Shown: positions 8,437-18,183 of the stretch, in pieces | How positions within the stretch are numbered: position 1 is the stretch's first letter | Layout of the letters: each line of letters starts with the position of its first letter | Assembly: GCA_934096315.1 (NCBI GenBank) | Contig: CAKOLT010000003.1 | Coordinates: 1-64,000 of the forward strand | Origin: an uncultured Bacilli bacterium | Lineage (GTDB): Bacteria; Bacillota_I; Bacilli_A; RF39; UBA660 | Direction: 5' to 3' | Length of the DNA stretch: 64,000 bases | Program-made: the position numbers and the translations under genes | Notes under the pieces: model-generated | Database searches by the model: none | Told to the model about the DNA's origin: nothing | Seen by the model: only the letters and a program-made list of their open reading frames with translations

Positions 8437-9624
8437 TTAATTATTTTGTTCGTTTTGAATAATTGTTTCTTTCTTAATTTTAGTTATGTCTTCTTTAACA
8501 CTTACAAATAGTTTTAATTTTATTACATTATCCCCTTCATTTTCTTCAGTAGTAATTATTTCTAAAACTTCTTTTATTCTATTATTTTGATTTAATAGTT
8601 TTTCCTGAGCAATCTTTTTTGCGGCTTCTACTACTTCATTTTTGGTATAGAGTTTTTCTATTATGTTTACTTCGTATTGTTTTTCCCAAGTTAGGCTTAT
8701 TGGAAGAATATTACTTTTTAAAAGTGTTTTACCGCTTTTTTGAAAGTCATTAAATTTATGGAAGTTAAATAGAGATATTCTTTTATCAAGTAAGTTTATT
8801 ACTAAAGTTTTTTTTGTTTTACCAGTTAATCTTTCTTCACGATAATAATAAGGATATTCAATATCTATTAGATACCATACTTCACCATATATTACTCCTT
8901 TGGCTTTGGTGTATATTTTACTTCCATCAGGTTTAGTTATTATACCTGATACTATAATATCTCCGGGAGTTACATAGGAGTTTATTTCTTTAACTTTTTC
9001 TCCGCTTAAGGCTTTAATATCCATTATAATTGCATTTTTGGTGGTAGTTAAGCTTTGAAAGGATTCGTCTTGTTTATTATTATTTAGTTTTCTTTCTTCT
9101 ACTCTGATTTCATACTTTGTTCCTATTCTTTTTATTTCTAACCACTCTATCTTATCTTTATTGTCATTTATTATTTGTTTTCTTATTTTTTGTATTTGTT
9201 CGTAGGATTTTACCATAGAATATTTTTTGATATCATGTTTATACAATTCTTTATATAATAGATTTTTAAGACTACTACTTGTGTGTATTACTTTTACTTC
9301 AAATATTACATTAGACAAAAATATTATTAATATTATTACTAATATTAGTGAAGATAAAAGGTATATATTTTTTTTCAGGATGCTTTTTAGTTTTATTTTA
9401 CCATATGTTCTTGTAACTTGAAGTTTATATATTCCTTTATGTTTACATAATTTTAAATAATCGTCATAACTTATTATTATTTCTATTTCTTGGGGAGATA
9501 TATTTATTATTTTTAATATGTTTATTTTGGCTGCGATTAATTTTCTTAAATAATTATTAATGTTTTTTCCCTTAATATTTACTTTAATAGTACTTCGGAA
9601 TTTATTTAAAAATGTGTTTTTCAT
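8437..9624 (-). CDS. yqfD: Sporulation protein YqfD
   Basis: A 395-residue protein of the YqfD family, expressed in the mother cell under sigma-E in Bacillus and needed for efficient sporulation. A cytoplasmic N-terminal part of about 90 residues is followed by one transmembrane helix (about residues 87-108) and a large extracytoplasmic part with IKRIGTKYEIRVEER, VTPGDIIVSGII and GEVWYLIDIEYP, all characteristic of the family. It follows yqfC by about 70 bases, the conserved order. Confidence 0.88.
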   Translation of the reverse strand: MKNTFLNKFRSTIKVNIKGKNINNYLRKLIAAKINILKIINISPQEIEIIISYDDYLKLCKHKGIYKLQVTRTYGKIKLKSILKKNIYLLSSLILVIILIIFLSNVIFEVKVIHTSSSLKNLLYKELYKHDIKKYSMVKSYEQIQKIRKQIINDNKDKIEWLEIKRIGTKYEIRVEERKLNNNKQDESFQSLTTTKNAIIMDIKALSGEKVKEINSYVTPGDIIVSGIITKPDGSKIYTKAKGVIYGEVWYLIDIEYPYYYREERLTGKTKKTLVINLLDKRISLFNFHKFNDFQKSGKTLLKSNILPISLTWEKQYEVNIIEKLYTKNEVVEAAKKIAQEKLLNQNNRIKEVLEIITTEENEGDNVIKLKLFVSVKEDITKIKKETIIQNEQNN

Positions 9625-9694
9625 ACTCCCATTCCCATAATAAATATATCATTATATCACCATTAAATTGTATGAATTTTATATAGTTAATATG

Positions 9695-9931
9695 CTATGG
9701 GGATACTGATTTGATAGTGCCCTCAATTAATAATTCGTTATCTAATAATTTTGTTATGGTAAGGTTTTCTCCTTCTACTATAGTGGTTCCTTGTGGAGAC
9801 TTTAGGGTTATTTCATGAGGGGAAAAATCTATTATTTCCGTATAGTTTATGATATTTACTTTGTTTTTGTAGATTGTTATTTTATATTCTTTATCATTAA
9901 TAAAATCATCTATTCTATTTTTTATACTCAT
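9695..9931 (-). CDS. yqfC: YabP/YqfC-family sporulation protein
   Basis: A small 78-residue beta-rich protein of the YabP/YqfC family, with IINYTEIIDFSPHEITLKS and the C-terminal LLIEGTIKSV. YqfC is a sigma-E-dependent sporulation protein of unknown molecular role. Its position immediately upstream of yqfD supports the call, because the pair is conserved together in spore formers. Confidence 0.85.
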   Translation of the reverse strand: MSIKNRIDDFINDKEYKITIYKNKVNIINYTEIIDFSPHEITLKSPQGTTIVEGENLTITKLLDNELLIEGTIKSVSP

Positions 9932-9944
9932 ATTTTATTATATG

Positions 9945-9971
9945 AAAAGAGATTATTTTTGGTAATCTCTT
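9945..9971 (-). terminator. Probable terminator after the 9953 gene
   Basis: Minus-strand stem AAGAGATTA / TAATCTCTT with a seven-base loop and a short T-run (TTTC). It overlaps the end of the hypothetical membrane protein gene. The U-tract is weak, so termination may be partial. Confidence 0.5.
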
Positions 9972-10543
9972 ATTTTTACTCTTTTTTTAACATTATTTTT
10001 TGTAATGTGATTAGGGTGTACTCCTAATGTTTTTTTGTTTTCTAATTTTATTGAATTGTTATCTAGTTTAGATTTAAGTTTTAATACATTATTGTAATTT
10101 TTAAGAGTTTTGTTTGCTTCAAGTATATTACTTGTAATTGTACTTCCTATTAAAGATGTAATTAATGGTAATATTGCCATAAGCATAAATAAAGGATGTC
10201 CTGTTATTAGTAATACTGATGATATTATACCCACTATCCCAAATAGGATGTTAATGATTTTTAAGTGTGTAAAATTAGTGTGCTTATGTTTCTCTTTAAA
10301 GATAGATAATTCCTTCATAAAAGGATCGTCTTTAGATAAAGATAAAATATTATCTACTTCCTTTCTTATTAAACTATCTATGTATTTTTGGTTATTTTCG
10401 TTTTTTTCAAGTAGTTCTTCTGCAAAAACGTCTTTACTGTATTTGTTTTTTGCATATTTGTCTACGATGTAGTGATCTCCTTTATCTATTATTGATTTGA
10501 CAGAACCTGTCTTTCCATAAAATGGAAATTCTATTTTTTTCAT
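9953..10543 (-). CDS. Hypothetical membrane protein
   Basis: I do not recognise this 196-residue protein. The first 95 residues are charged and helical, then two closely spaced hydrophobic helices (about residues 97-140, ILFGIVGIISSVLLITG and PLFMLMAILPLITSLIG) and a basic C-terminal tail. It starts 15 bases after the smc stop with AGGAGG-like spacing, so it is probably co-transcribed with smc. No catalytic motif is visible. A role linked to the membrane side of chromosome organisation is possible from context only. Confidence 0.6.
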   Translation of the reverse strand: MKKIEFPFYGKTGSVKSIIDKGDHYIVDKYAKNKYSKDVFAEELLEKNENNQKYIDSLIRKEVDNILSLSKDDPFMKELSIFKEKHKHTNFTHLKIINILFGIVGIISSVLLITGHPLFMLMAILPLITSLIGSTITSNILEANKTLKNYNNVLKLKSKLDNNSIKLENKKTLGVHPNHITKNNVKKRVKIRDYQK

Positions 10544-10557
10544 ATATCCTCCTCAAA

Positions 10558-13497
10558 CTATTTTAATTCTTCTAGTTTTACACTAACTAATTTACTAACC
10601 CCAGCTTCTTTCATTGTGATACCATATAAGGTATCAGCGAACTCCATTGTTTTCTTTTTGTGTGTTATAAGTATAAATTGTGTTTTATTTTCGTATTTTT
10701 TTAGGTATGTTCCAAAACTGTTTACATTCGCTTCGTCAAGGGCAGCTTCTATTTCATCTAGTAGACAAAATGGAACTGGTCTTACGTTTAAGATAGCAAA
10801 CAATAAGGAAATAGCCGTAAATGTTTTTTCACCCCCCGATAATAGTGATATGCTTTGTAATTTTTTTCCAGGAGGTTCTGCAAATATTTCTATGCCTGTG
10901 TTTAATATGTCATCTTTATCAGTTAGGCTTAGGGTTGCTTTTCCTCCCTTAAACAACTCTTTAAATATTTTATCAAACTCTATTTTAATTTTTTCAAAAG
11001 TGTCTACAAACTTTTCTTCCATGATAGAATCTGTTTCTTTTATTAGTTTTAAAAGAGTATCTTCTGCGGATATTAAATCTTCTTTTTGGGTTGTTAGAAA
11101 GTCATATCTTTCCTTTAATTTCTCATATTCTTCAGGAGCTTTAAGGTTTAAAAATCCTAAACTATTTAACTGTTTTTTATACTCTTCTACTAAAGTTCTT
11201 GCTTTATCCTCTTCAGTTTTTAGTTCGAAGTTGTTTATAGCACTTTCATATGTTATATTATATGTATTTGTTAATTCTAATAGTTTATTATCTATATTTA
11301 CTTCTGTACGATTTACCTTTATATTTAATTCTTGTAAAAGTTTCTGTCTTTTAGATACTATGCTTTGATTTTTATTTAAGTTTTCTTCTAATTCTTTAAT
11401 ATATGAATCAGTATTTTCTTTAGATAACTTTTGGACTTCCAGATTTTTATTTATTTCTATTATTTTATTTTCTAAATCGTAATAAGTATTTAATAAATTT
11501 GTTTTTTCGTCATCCTTTTTACTTGTAGTAATAACTTCTAAATCTTTTAACTCTTTTTCTAGGTTTGTTTTTTCGTTTTGAAGTGTATTTTGTTTCTCAT
11601 GACTAGCATTTATTATATCTGTAAGGTTAATTTCTTCAAGTCTATTTTCTCTAATTTCTTCTTCTAATTTCTTTTCTAAAATATTTATTTCCTTAACTTT
11701 CTCTTCTAACCTATTGATTTCTGTTGTATATATACTTTTTTTTGATAGAAAATCGTTTAAGTCTTTTTTTAGAGATAAGGGACTTATTGTTTTAATGTTA
11801 GATCCTCCGGTTAATGATCCCCCAATATTTATTTGCTGACCATCTATAGTTACTATTTTACATTTATTGTTAATTTTAGTGCTTATTCTGGTTGCTACAT
11901 CTATATTACTGGTTAAAAGTACTGTTCCTAGTAGATTAGAAACTACTTCTTTATATTTATTATCGCATTTAACTAAGGAAGACATTATTCCAATTAATCC
12001 TTCCTCTTCTTTAATTTTACTGTATACTTCTTCAGGAATAGTTTTACCTTTTATAGTGTCAAGAGGATAAAAAGTTATTCTGCCTAAATTATTTTCTTTT
12101 AAATAATTAATAATGTGTTTAGCCTCCTCTTTAGTATCTACGATTAAATTAAATACTGTAGAAGATAATGCTGTTGTTAATGCTAGGGAATATTTATCTT
12201 CTGTTTCGATTAAATTGCCTAGGATATTATGCACATTTTTAAATTTTGGATTATTTAATACTACTTTTACTGCTTTTGGGATGCTATCCATTGAAGTTAA
12301 TTTATCCTCAAGGTAATCTATTTTGTAACTTATATCTGTTAAGTCTTTTTTCTGTTTATTTAATTCTTCTTCTAATTTTGCTTTTTTCTTAATGTTTTCT
12401 TTAAGTTCTTTGTTAACTATACTTAGTTTATTTGTTATATTTGTTAATTTTGTATCTGTTAGTTCTCCGAGTGTTTTTTCTTTATTTATAGAAGTATTTA
12501 ATTTTAATATATTTTCTTTTAATTTTGTTATATTATCTCCGATTAAAGAGTTGTCTTTATATTTACTACGTTCTTCTAATAATCTTATATCAGCATCAAT
12601 TTGTTCTTTTTTTCTAGTTATATTTAGTAATTCATTTTGCATTTCGTAAATTTTTTCTTGGGATAATTTTACTTTATTCTTATTTTCTAAAATATTTACT
12701 TCTAAGGTTGAGTTGTTTGTATCTAGTTCTATTATTTCATCATTTAGTGTTGTTATTTCTTTACTTTTTTCTAGTTTATCATTGTTTAGTTTTGATATAT
12801 CATATGCTAAAAGAGCTACTTCAATGTTTTTTAGGTTTTCTTTTAACTCTAAATATTTTAAAGCTTTTTCACTTTCTATTTTAAGTGGTTCTATGTTGTT
12901 TTCTAATTCACTGATAATATCATTAATTCTATTAAGGTTTAAATTCGTTTTATCTAATTTATGGATGGCTTCTTCTTTTCTTTTTTTGTACTTAACTACT
13001 TTTGCAGCTTCTTCAAATATTGCTCGGCGATCCTCTGGTTTGGTAGATAATATTTCATCAATTTTACCTTGGGATATTATATTAAAACTTTCTTTACCTA
13101 TTCCTGAATCCATAAACACATCATTAATATCTTTTAGTCTACATCTTTCGTTATTCAAATAATATTCAGATTCTCCAGAACGATAAATAATTCTTTTTAC
13201 AGATATTTCATTAAAGTTTAGAGGAAGATGGTTATCAGAATTATCAAATATTAATGTTACAGAGGCACTGTTTAGTGGTTTTCGGTCTTTACTTCCTGCA
13301 AAAATTATGTCTGCTAAATTATTTCCCCTTAAGCTTTTAATTGATTGTTCCCCAAGAACCCATCTAACTGCATCTACTATATTACTTTTTCCGGAACCAT
13401 TTGGTCCTACTATTGCATTTATCTTAGTAGACAGTTGTATATCTATTTTATCAGCAAATGATTTAAAACCGTTTGCTTTAATTTCTTTTAAATACAT
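10558..13497 (-). CDS. smc: Chromosome segregation ATPase SMC
   Basis: The structural-maintenance-of-chromosomes ATPase that, with ScpA/ScpB, compacts and segregates the chromosome. Walker A GPNGSGKSN at residues 31-39, Q-loop and head to about 165, coiled coil, hinge about residues 400-565 (MDSIPKAVKVVL to GGSLTGGSN), returning coiled coil, then signature SLLSGGEKTFTA and Walker B CLLDEIEAALDEANV. Length is about 979 residues against 1186 in Bacillus subtilis; both arms look shortened by a similar amount. The ATG at 13497 has GGTGAG just upstream; TTG 13509 and GTG 13506 are alternatives. Confidence 0.95.
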   Translation of the reverse strand: MYLKEIKANGFKSFADKIDIQLSTKINAIVGPNGSGKSNIVDAVRWVLGEQSIKSLRGNNLADIIFAGSKDRKPLNSASVTLIFDNSDNHLPLNFNEISVKRIIYRSGESEYYLNNERCRLKDINDVFMDSGIGKESFNIISQGKIDEILSTKPEDRRAIFEEAAKVVKYKKRKEEAIHKLDKTNLNLNRINDIISELENNIEPLKIESEKALKYLELKENLKNIEVALLAYDISKLNNDKLEKSKEITTLNDEIIELDTNNSTLEVNILENKNKVKLSQEKIYEMQNELLNITRKKEQIDADIRLLEERSKYKDNSLIGDNITKLKENILKLNTSINKEKTLGELTDTKLTNITNKLSIVNKELKENIKKKAKLEEELNKQKKDLTDISYKIDYLEDKLTSMDSIPKAVKVVLNNPKFKNVHNILGNLIETEDKYSLALTTALSSTVFNLIVDTKEEAKHIINYLKENNLGRITFYPLDTIKGKTIPEEVYSKIKEEEGLIGIMSSLVKCDNKYKEVVSNLLGTVLLTSNIDVATRISTKINNKCKIVTIDGQQINIGGSLTGGSNIKTISPLSLKKDLNDFLSKKSIYTTEINRLEEKVKEINILEKKLEEEIRENRLEEINLTDIINASHEKQNTLQNEKTNLEKELKDLEVITTSKKDDEKTNLLNTYYDLENKIIEINKNLEVQKLSKENTDSYIKELEENLNKNQSIVSKRQKLLQELNIKVNRTEVNIDNKLLELTNTYNITYESAINNFELKTEEDKARTLVEEYKKQLNSLGFLNLKAPEEYEKLKERYDFLTTQKEDLISAEDTLLKLIKETDSIMEEKFVDTFEKIKIEFDKIFKELFKGGKATLSLTDKDDILNTGIEIFAEPPGKKLQSISLLSGGEKTFTAISLLFAILNVRPVPFCLLDEIEAALDEANVNSFGTYLKKYENKTQFILITHKKKTMEFADTLYGITMKEAGVSKLVSVKLEELK

Positions 13498-13614
13498 CTT
13501 ACTCACCAACTTCTATTAAATAACTTTCCTTGTAAAGATATTATACCAGAATTTAAATTTTTAGTAAAGTTTTTTTAATAAATACATAATATTAATTGAA
13601 AGAAGGTTGATTAT

Positions 13615-13980
13615 ATGAATGGAAGTTATTATCCTAATCAAGTATTTCCTGGTAGCGGTTTAAGTGGTAACACTGTTCCAAACCAACAATCAGTTCCGAG
13701 TTATGATCAAAGTCAAGTAATGGTTAATCCTAGTAGTATGGAACAATCATATATTGAAAATATTTTAAGACTTAATCGTGGTAAAAAAGCTAAATTTCAT
13801 ATTACTGTGCCTGGATCAAGCGAGTGGCAAGATAGAGTTTTTGAAGGTATTATAGAACAATCTGGAAGGGATCATATTATTGTATCAAACCCTAGTACGG
13901 GAGAATGGTATTTAATATTAATGATTTATTTAGATTTTGTAACTTTTGATGAGGCTATTAATTTTATTAAAGATTTTTAA
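13615..13980 (+). CDS. gerQ: Spore coat protein GerQ
   Basis: A 121-residue protein matching GerQ (YwdL), an inner coat protein cross-linked by transglutaminase and needed for germination through the cortex lytic enzyme CwlJ. An N-terminal Gln/Asn/Ser/Pro-rich tail of about 45 residues precedes the conserved domain with SYIENILRLNRGKKAKFH, FEGIIEQSGRDHIIVSNPSTGEWYLI and YLDFVTFDEAI. GAAAGAAGG sits before the ATG. A CATAATATT element about 35 bases upstream resembles mother-cell (sigma-E/K) -10 boxes, but no clear -35 supports it. It is divergent from smc. Confidence 0.9.
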   Translation: MNGSYYPNQVFPGSGLSGNTVPNQQSVPSYDQSQVMVNPSSMEQSYIENILRLNRGKKAKFHITVPGSSEWQDRVFEGIIEQSGRDHIIVSNPSTGEWYLILMIYLDFVTFDEAINFIKDF

Positions 13981-13985
13981 TATAA

Positions 13986-14012
13986 AAGAATTGGAGGAAT
14001 GCTCCAATTCTT
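13986..14012. terminator. Bidirectional terminator between gerQ and 14014 gene
   Basis: An 11-bp perfect stem AAGAATTGGAG / CTCCAATTCTT with a five-base loop between two convergent genes, with T-rich sequence on the right and A-rich on the left. It can serve both strands. Confidence 0.75.
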
Positions 14013-14013
14013 A

Positions 14014-14706
14014 TTATTTATTTAATAGTTTTAGTGCCCTTGTTTTAGCGGACTCTTGTTTAAATTCTTTCATTCTATCTCTTTCATAAAGATATTTTAA
14101 TTCACTTTGGACATAGATAATTATAGTATCTAGATCATTTGCATTTATATTGTAAATATCACCATTTTGGTCATAAACAAACTCCTTTATTTTTCCGTCA
14201 AACTCTACGAATCCTATAACTTTTCCTTTGTACTTTGAATCTTCAGGAAGTGTTACGGTTATTTCAAAAGCAAATGAATTACTTTTTTTAGTATCTATAC
14301 CATAGAATGAATCACTTAAACGAGTAAATTCTTTAGAAATGATTTTATCTTTTTTATAATCATATAAACTAAGTGATTGATCATCATTTTGGACTATCAT
14401 TACTCCATTATTTTCAAAAAATGGATTTAAGTTGAAATGTCTATCTGTATTAAATGTCCACTCTTTTTGTTCTGATAATGATTTACCATCGTATTTCATT
14501 ATCTTTATATCGTATCCAGTTACTCTAGATGAACCTCCTCTTAGCATTTTTTCCTGTCTTTTTTTAAATAATAAAAAGTGTGTATCATCAAGTGGTCTAT
14601 AACTGTATAAACCATCTTGATTAAGTAATATTTTTTCTCCATCTACATTACATACTACATTTTCATTATTTTTGATTATATATTTTTTACTACTTCTTAC
14701 TTCCAT
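14014..14706 (-). CDS. Hypothetical protein
   Basis: A 230-residue soluble protein I do not recognise. The first 180 residues are a series of short beta strands ending in turns (KILLNQDGLYSYR, SLSLYDYKKDKII), suggesting a beta-propeller-like or beta-sandwich fold, followed by a charged helical C-terminus. There is no signal peptide. The start at 14706 is fixed by AGGAGGAAAA upstream; the frame is open 11 codons further. It lies directly downstream of the M16 peptidase pair (about 40 bases), so it may share their transcript. Confidence 0.6.
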   Translation of the reverse strand: MEVRSSKKYIIKNNENVVCNVDGEKILLNQDGLYSYRPLDDTHFLLFKKRQEKMLRGGSSRVTGYDIKIMKYDGKSLSEQKEWTFNTDRHFNLNPFFENNGVMIVQNDDQSLSLYDYKKDKIISKEFTRLSDSFYGIDTKKSNSFAFEITVTLPEDSKYKGKVIGFVEFDGKIKEFVYDQNGDIYNINANDLDTIIIYVQSELKYLYERDRMKEFKQESAKTRALKLLNK

Positions 14707-14746
14707 ATATATTTTCCTCCTCGTGCAATATAATAACACATTTTAA

Positions 14747-16048
14747 TCATTTTTGCAAGTATTCCCCTGAATTATTGTTTGCTTTACTTAGAATTACAAT
14801 GCTTTTATTATCAAAATTTAAACTATTTATTAACTCCTCAAACTCTTCCATATTAAGTGATTTTAAAATGTCTGTAATATTTTCTTCGATTTTTCCCTCA
14901 AAAATCATATTATCTATTATCATTTCGTTTACAAGTACTATGTTTTCATAACTAAATATCTCATTACTAATTAGTACTTTCTTTTTTCTTTCGAAATCTC
15001 TATTATCTATTTTTATATCTTTTAAATTTTTATCTATTTCTTTGCTTAATTCTTCATAATTGTCTGTTTCATTTAATAGAGAAATTATTAAATGGGTATC
15101 TGTATCTAATAAGTTATAACTAACTGTATTAGTTATAATCTTTCTTTTTTTCATTTCATAATCGAATGAAGAGGTATCACCGAATAGAAGATTAAATAAA
15201 ATATATAAATAAATGTTAATTTTTCTTTTATTTAAAGAATTGTTTGTAATATTTATTTTTATATTATAAGAGAATTTTGATACATCTGTATTACCATTTA
15301 TTATTTCCTTCTCTTTAACAACCTTATCTGGTTCTTTTATTTTATTTTCTTTAATTTTAACAAAATCTCCGAACTTTTTCTTATTTTGGTTAGTTCTAAT
15401 TACTTCTAGAATTTCTTCTGTATTAAAGTTACCTGATACTACTAGAAACATATTTTTAGGATGATAGAAGTTATTATAACACTTATATAATAATTCTGGA
15501 GTTATTTTATTTATTTCCTCTGTTGTACCAATAATGCTATTTCTGAAGTTGTTTTTAAATAAAGTGTTTTTTCTTATTTTTTCGTATAAAACATCTATTG
15601 GTCTATCATCGCACATATGTATTTCTTGAGTGATTATTCCTTTTTCTTTTTCTACGTTTTCATCAGTGAAATATGGTTCTTGGACGAAATCAAGAAGAAA
15701 ACTGATATTTTCTTTTAAATTATGTACTCCCCCGAAAAGGTAGGTTGTATTTTTAAATGTTGTATAGGCATTGCTTGTTGCACCATTTGCTGAGAAATAA
15801 TCGCTTGGGTCTGGTCCTTCTTTTTGAGCAAATACTTTATGTTCTAAGAAATGGGCAATACCGTTAGGCATTTTTAATTTTTTATCCTCTTCTTTATCAT
15901 AGAATTCTGTATTTACTGATCCAAACTTTGTTGTGAATGTTACATAATTATTATGAAAATCTTCTTTATTATAAAGATATACTTCTAACCCGTTATCTAA
16001 TTTTTCATATGTTATTATCTCATTTATTCCTTTGATTTTTATTTTCAT
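14747..16048 (-). CDS. M16 family zinc peptidase (YmfH-like)
   Basis: A 433-residue pitrilysin/insulinase-family protein. The inverted zinc motif HFLEH appears at about residue 67 (GIAHFLEHKVF), and a downstream Glu in KEKGIITQEIHM fits the third metal ligand, so this is the catalytic member. It pairs with the non-catalytic paralogue encoded upstream, joined by a TAATG stop/start overlap. Such YmfF/YmfH pairs process peptides in Firmicutes; the substrate is not evident. It ends with TGA, which supports TGA as a stop in this genome. Confidence 0.88.
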   Translation of the reverse strand: MKIKIKGINEIITYEKLDNGLEVYLYNKEDFHNNYVTFTTKFGSVNTEFYDKEEDKKLKMPNGIAHFLEHKVFAQKEGPDPSDYFSANGATSNAYTTFKNTTYLFGGVHNLKENISFLLDFVQEPYFTDENVEKEKGIITQEIHMCDDRPIDVLYEKIRKNTLFKNNFRNSIIGTTEEINKITPELLYKCYNNFYHPKNMFLVVSGNFNTEEILEVIRTNQNKKKFGDFVKIKENKIKEPDKVVKEKEIINGNTDVSKFSYNIKINITNNSLNKRKINIYLYILFNLLFGDTSSFDYEMKKRKIITNTVSYNLLDTDTHLIISLLNETDNYEELSKEIDKNLKDIKIDNRDFERKKKVLISNEIFSYENIVLVNEMIIDNMIFEGKIEENITDILKSLNMEEFEELINSLNFDNKSIVILSKANNNSGEYLQK

Positions 16049-17307
16049 TACTTTTCCCCCTTTTTGGTGGCACTTGTCATGTTTATGTGTAATTTTTTGG
16101 ATAGATTAATTATATCATTTATAGTTACTTCTTTTAATTTTTTTATTCTAACAAGGGCTTCATCACTATCTACTAATTCTTTAGCGAAATATGTGTTTAT
16201 AATTCCAAATGGATTATCTGTATTGCTAATTATTGAAGATATTAAAGTTTCTTTAGCACTTTCTAAATACTCTGTATTTATTTTACCTTTACCTAAGTTA
16301 GTTACATTTTTTCTTATTAATTTTATTACTGTATCTTCGTTGGAGTTTTCTACCCCTGAATATATAATTAAGATATTGTCATAACTTTTTGATATAGAAT
16401 TTATGTAATATGCGTAGGAGTGTTTTTCTCTTATGTTGTTAAATAATATAGAACTTGAAGAACCTCCGAGTAATTCATTATAAACTGGTAATACATATTT
16501 TCTTTCATAACTGGTTAGATCTGATATGCTATATAACATTACTATTTGTGATTGGTTGACATCGTCTTCATATGTTATATTTTTAACTCTTTTTCTAGTG
16601 GGAAGAGGTTGGACTATGACATCATCTCTTTTTTTATGGAATGTTGATACTTTAAATTCTTCTTTAAATAAATCTTTTATTATGATTGGATCTACGTCTC
16701 CTACTAGAAAGACATCCACTATATCGTTATTTATGACATCTAAATAATATTCATATAAGTTTTTTTCATCTATTTTATTTATTATTTCTTCATCACCATA
16801 AGGGTTATAGGAATATGGTTTTCCTTCATAGCTTGATAATAAATTAAATATTGCATATCTTATTTTGTCATCTTTTAAAACTTTCAGGCTTTTTAAAGCT
16901 CTATCTTTTATTTGGGAAACAACATTTGGATTAAATTTTCCATCGCTTATGTTAGGTTTAAATATTATATCAAATAAAAAACGTATGGATTCATGATTCA
17001 TATCTTCCTCTGTATATTTTTCATTTAAAAATCTTAATTTAAAAGATAAATTAGTGTAATTGCCTATCCTACTGGATGAAGACATTAATTTTAAGTCGTA
17101 TAGGTTTTCACTTTCTTTTATTAATTCTCTTTCTGTTTTATAATTATAATTGGAATTTAACAGTACATCTTTTAATATAATTCTTTTACTTATATCTTCT
17201 TTTGTTATATGTCTACGAAAACATATATCCATCGTTATAGTTTTAAACTTCTTCGTATTTATAATATGTAAATTATATGCACCCATTTCTATTTTCTGAT
17301 AATTCAT
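16048..17307 (-). CDS. M16 family non-catalytic peptidase subunit (YmfF-like)
   Basis: A 419-residue M16 homologue without the HxxEH zinc motif. The substrate-binding C-terminal half carries the family's Arg/Tyr pair region (GGSSSSILFNNIREKHSYAYYI). In the two-subunit M16B enzymes one partner supplies the metal and the other the R/Y pair, so this should form a heterodimer with the 14747 product. The two genes overlap by one base, consistent with coupled translation and fixed stoichiometry. Confidence 0.85.
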   Translation of the reverse strand: MNYQKIEMGAYNLHIINTKKFKTITMDICFRRHITKEDISKRIILKDVLLNSNYNYKTERELIKESENLYDLKLMSSSSRIGNYTNLSFKLRFLNEKYTEEDMNHESIRFLFDIIFKPNISDGKFNPNVVSQIKDRALKSLKVLKDDKIRYAIFNLLSSYEGKPYSYNPYGDEEIINKIDEKNLYEYYLDVINNDIVDVFLVGDVDPIIIKDLFKEEFKVSTFHKKRDDVIVQPLPTRKRVKNITYEDDVNQSQIVMLYSISDLTSYERKYVLPVYNELLGGSSSSILFNNIREKHSYAYYINSISKSYDNILIIYSGVENSNEDTVIKLIRKNVTNLGKGKINTEYLESAKETLISSIISNTDNPFGIINTYFAKELVDSDEALVRIKKLKEVTINDIINLSKKLHINMTSATKKGEK

Positions 17308-17356
17308 ACAATTCTTCCTCCTTATAAATAGTATAACTATTATTTAATATTTTAAA

Positions 17357-18067
17357 CTATAATTTAATTATACTTTCTAATGCTAATTTAATCATCTTAT
17401 CTAAAGCTACTTCTCTTTCTTTAGAACTTAATTCTTTTTTTGTAATAAAACTATCAGAAATTGTAAGTATACAACTAGCTTTTTTATTAAAATAACTAGC
17501 ATTTTTGAATAAAGCATAACTTTCCATCTCTACAGCAGATAGATTATAATTGTCTCTCATGTCGTTATATATCTCTTTAGTTGTGTAGAAGACATCACTA
17601 CTGTGTACTTTACCCCTTTTAATATCTATATTCTCTTCTTTAGCAGTCTTTAAAATAATATTGTTTAATCCAGTATCTGCGGGAATTTCTATATCTTCTG
17701 TTCCATCAAAGTTTTTACTATAAGATGAAAGACTATAAGATGAGTCCACTAGTAATACATCTAAAACATTTAATGTTTTTGTATAAGAACCTGCTGTTCC
17801 AATTCTTATTACTGCTTCTACATTATAAAAATTAAATAATTCATAACTGTATATTCCCATACTAGGTATACCCATACCATGGGACATAACAGTTATGATT
17901 TTTCCTTTATACAAACCTGTGTATCCAAGCATTCCTCTTACCTTATTAATACATTTATATTCTTGTAAATAATTTTCTGCAATGAATTTTGCTCTGTTTG
18001 GATCTCCAGTTAATAATACTAATTTGCTTATATCTTCAGACTTTGCCTCAATATGTGGTGTAGCCAT
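17357..18067 (-). CDS. deoD: Purine-nucleoside phosphorylase DeoD
   Basis: A hexameric PNP that cleaves purine (deoxy)nucleosides with phosphate to base and pentose-1-phosphate in nucleoside salvage. The 236 residues fit the DeoD length. MATPHIEAK at the N-terminus, LLTGDPNRAKFIAE, VMSHGMGIPSMGIYSYEL, RIGTAGSY and the substrate-binding VEMESYALF are all present. GAGGTAATT precedes the ATG and a TATAAT-like box lies upstream. It stands alone between the arc operon terminator and the M16 pair. Confidence 0.94.
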   Translation of the reverse strand: MATPHIEAKSEDISKLVLLTGDPNRAKFIAENYLQEYKCINKVRGMLGYTGLYKGKIITVMSHGMGIPSMGIYSYELFNFYNVEAVIRIGTAGSYTKTLNVLDVLLVDSSYSLSSYSKNFDGTEDIEIPADTGLNNIILKTAKEENIDIKRGKVHSSDVFYTTKEIYNDMRDNYNLSAVEMESYALFKNASYFNKKASCILTISDSFITKKELSSKEREVALDKMIKLALESIIKL

Positions 18068-18142
18068 AATTACCTCTCTTTCTAGTATTAATTATAACAT
18101 ATATTATATTATTATTTATAAAAGTTAACTTGCTGATAATTA

Positions 18143-18172
18143 AAAAGAAAAAGAACTTCGTAAAAAGTTCTT
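18143..18172 (-). terminator. Terminator of the arc operon
   Basis: Minus-strand stem AAGAACTT / AAGTTCTT with a six-base loop, then a T-rich run (TTTTTCTTTTT-like). It follows the arcC-arcD stop within about 12 bases and ends the arginine deiminase operon. Confidence 0.8.
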
Positions 18173-18183
18173 AATTATCATAA

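Noticed and set aside
16048..17307. YmfF-like gene as an inactive pseudogene because HxxEH is missing
   Set aside because: Known two-subunit M16 enzymes have one non-catalytic partner with the R/Y pair, which is visible here. The one-base overlap with the catalytic gene suggests a maintained pair.
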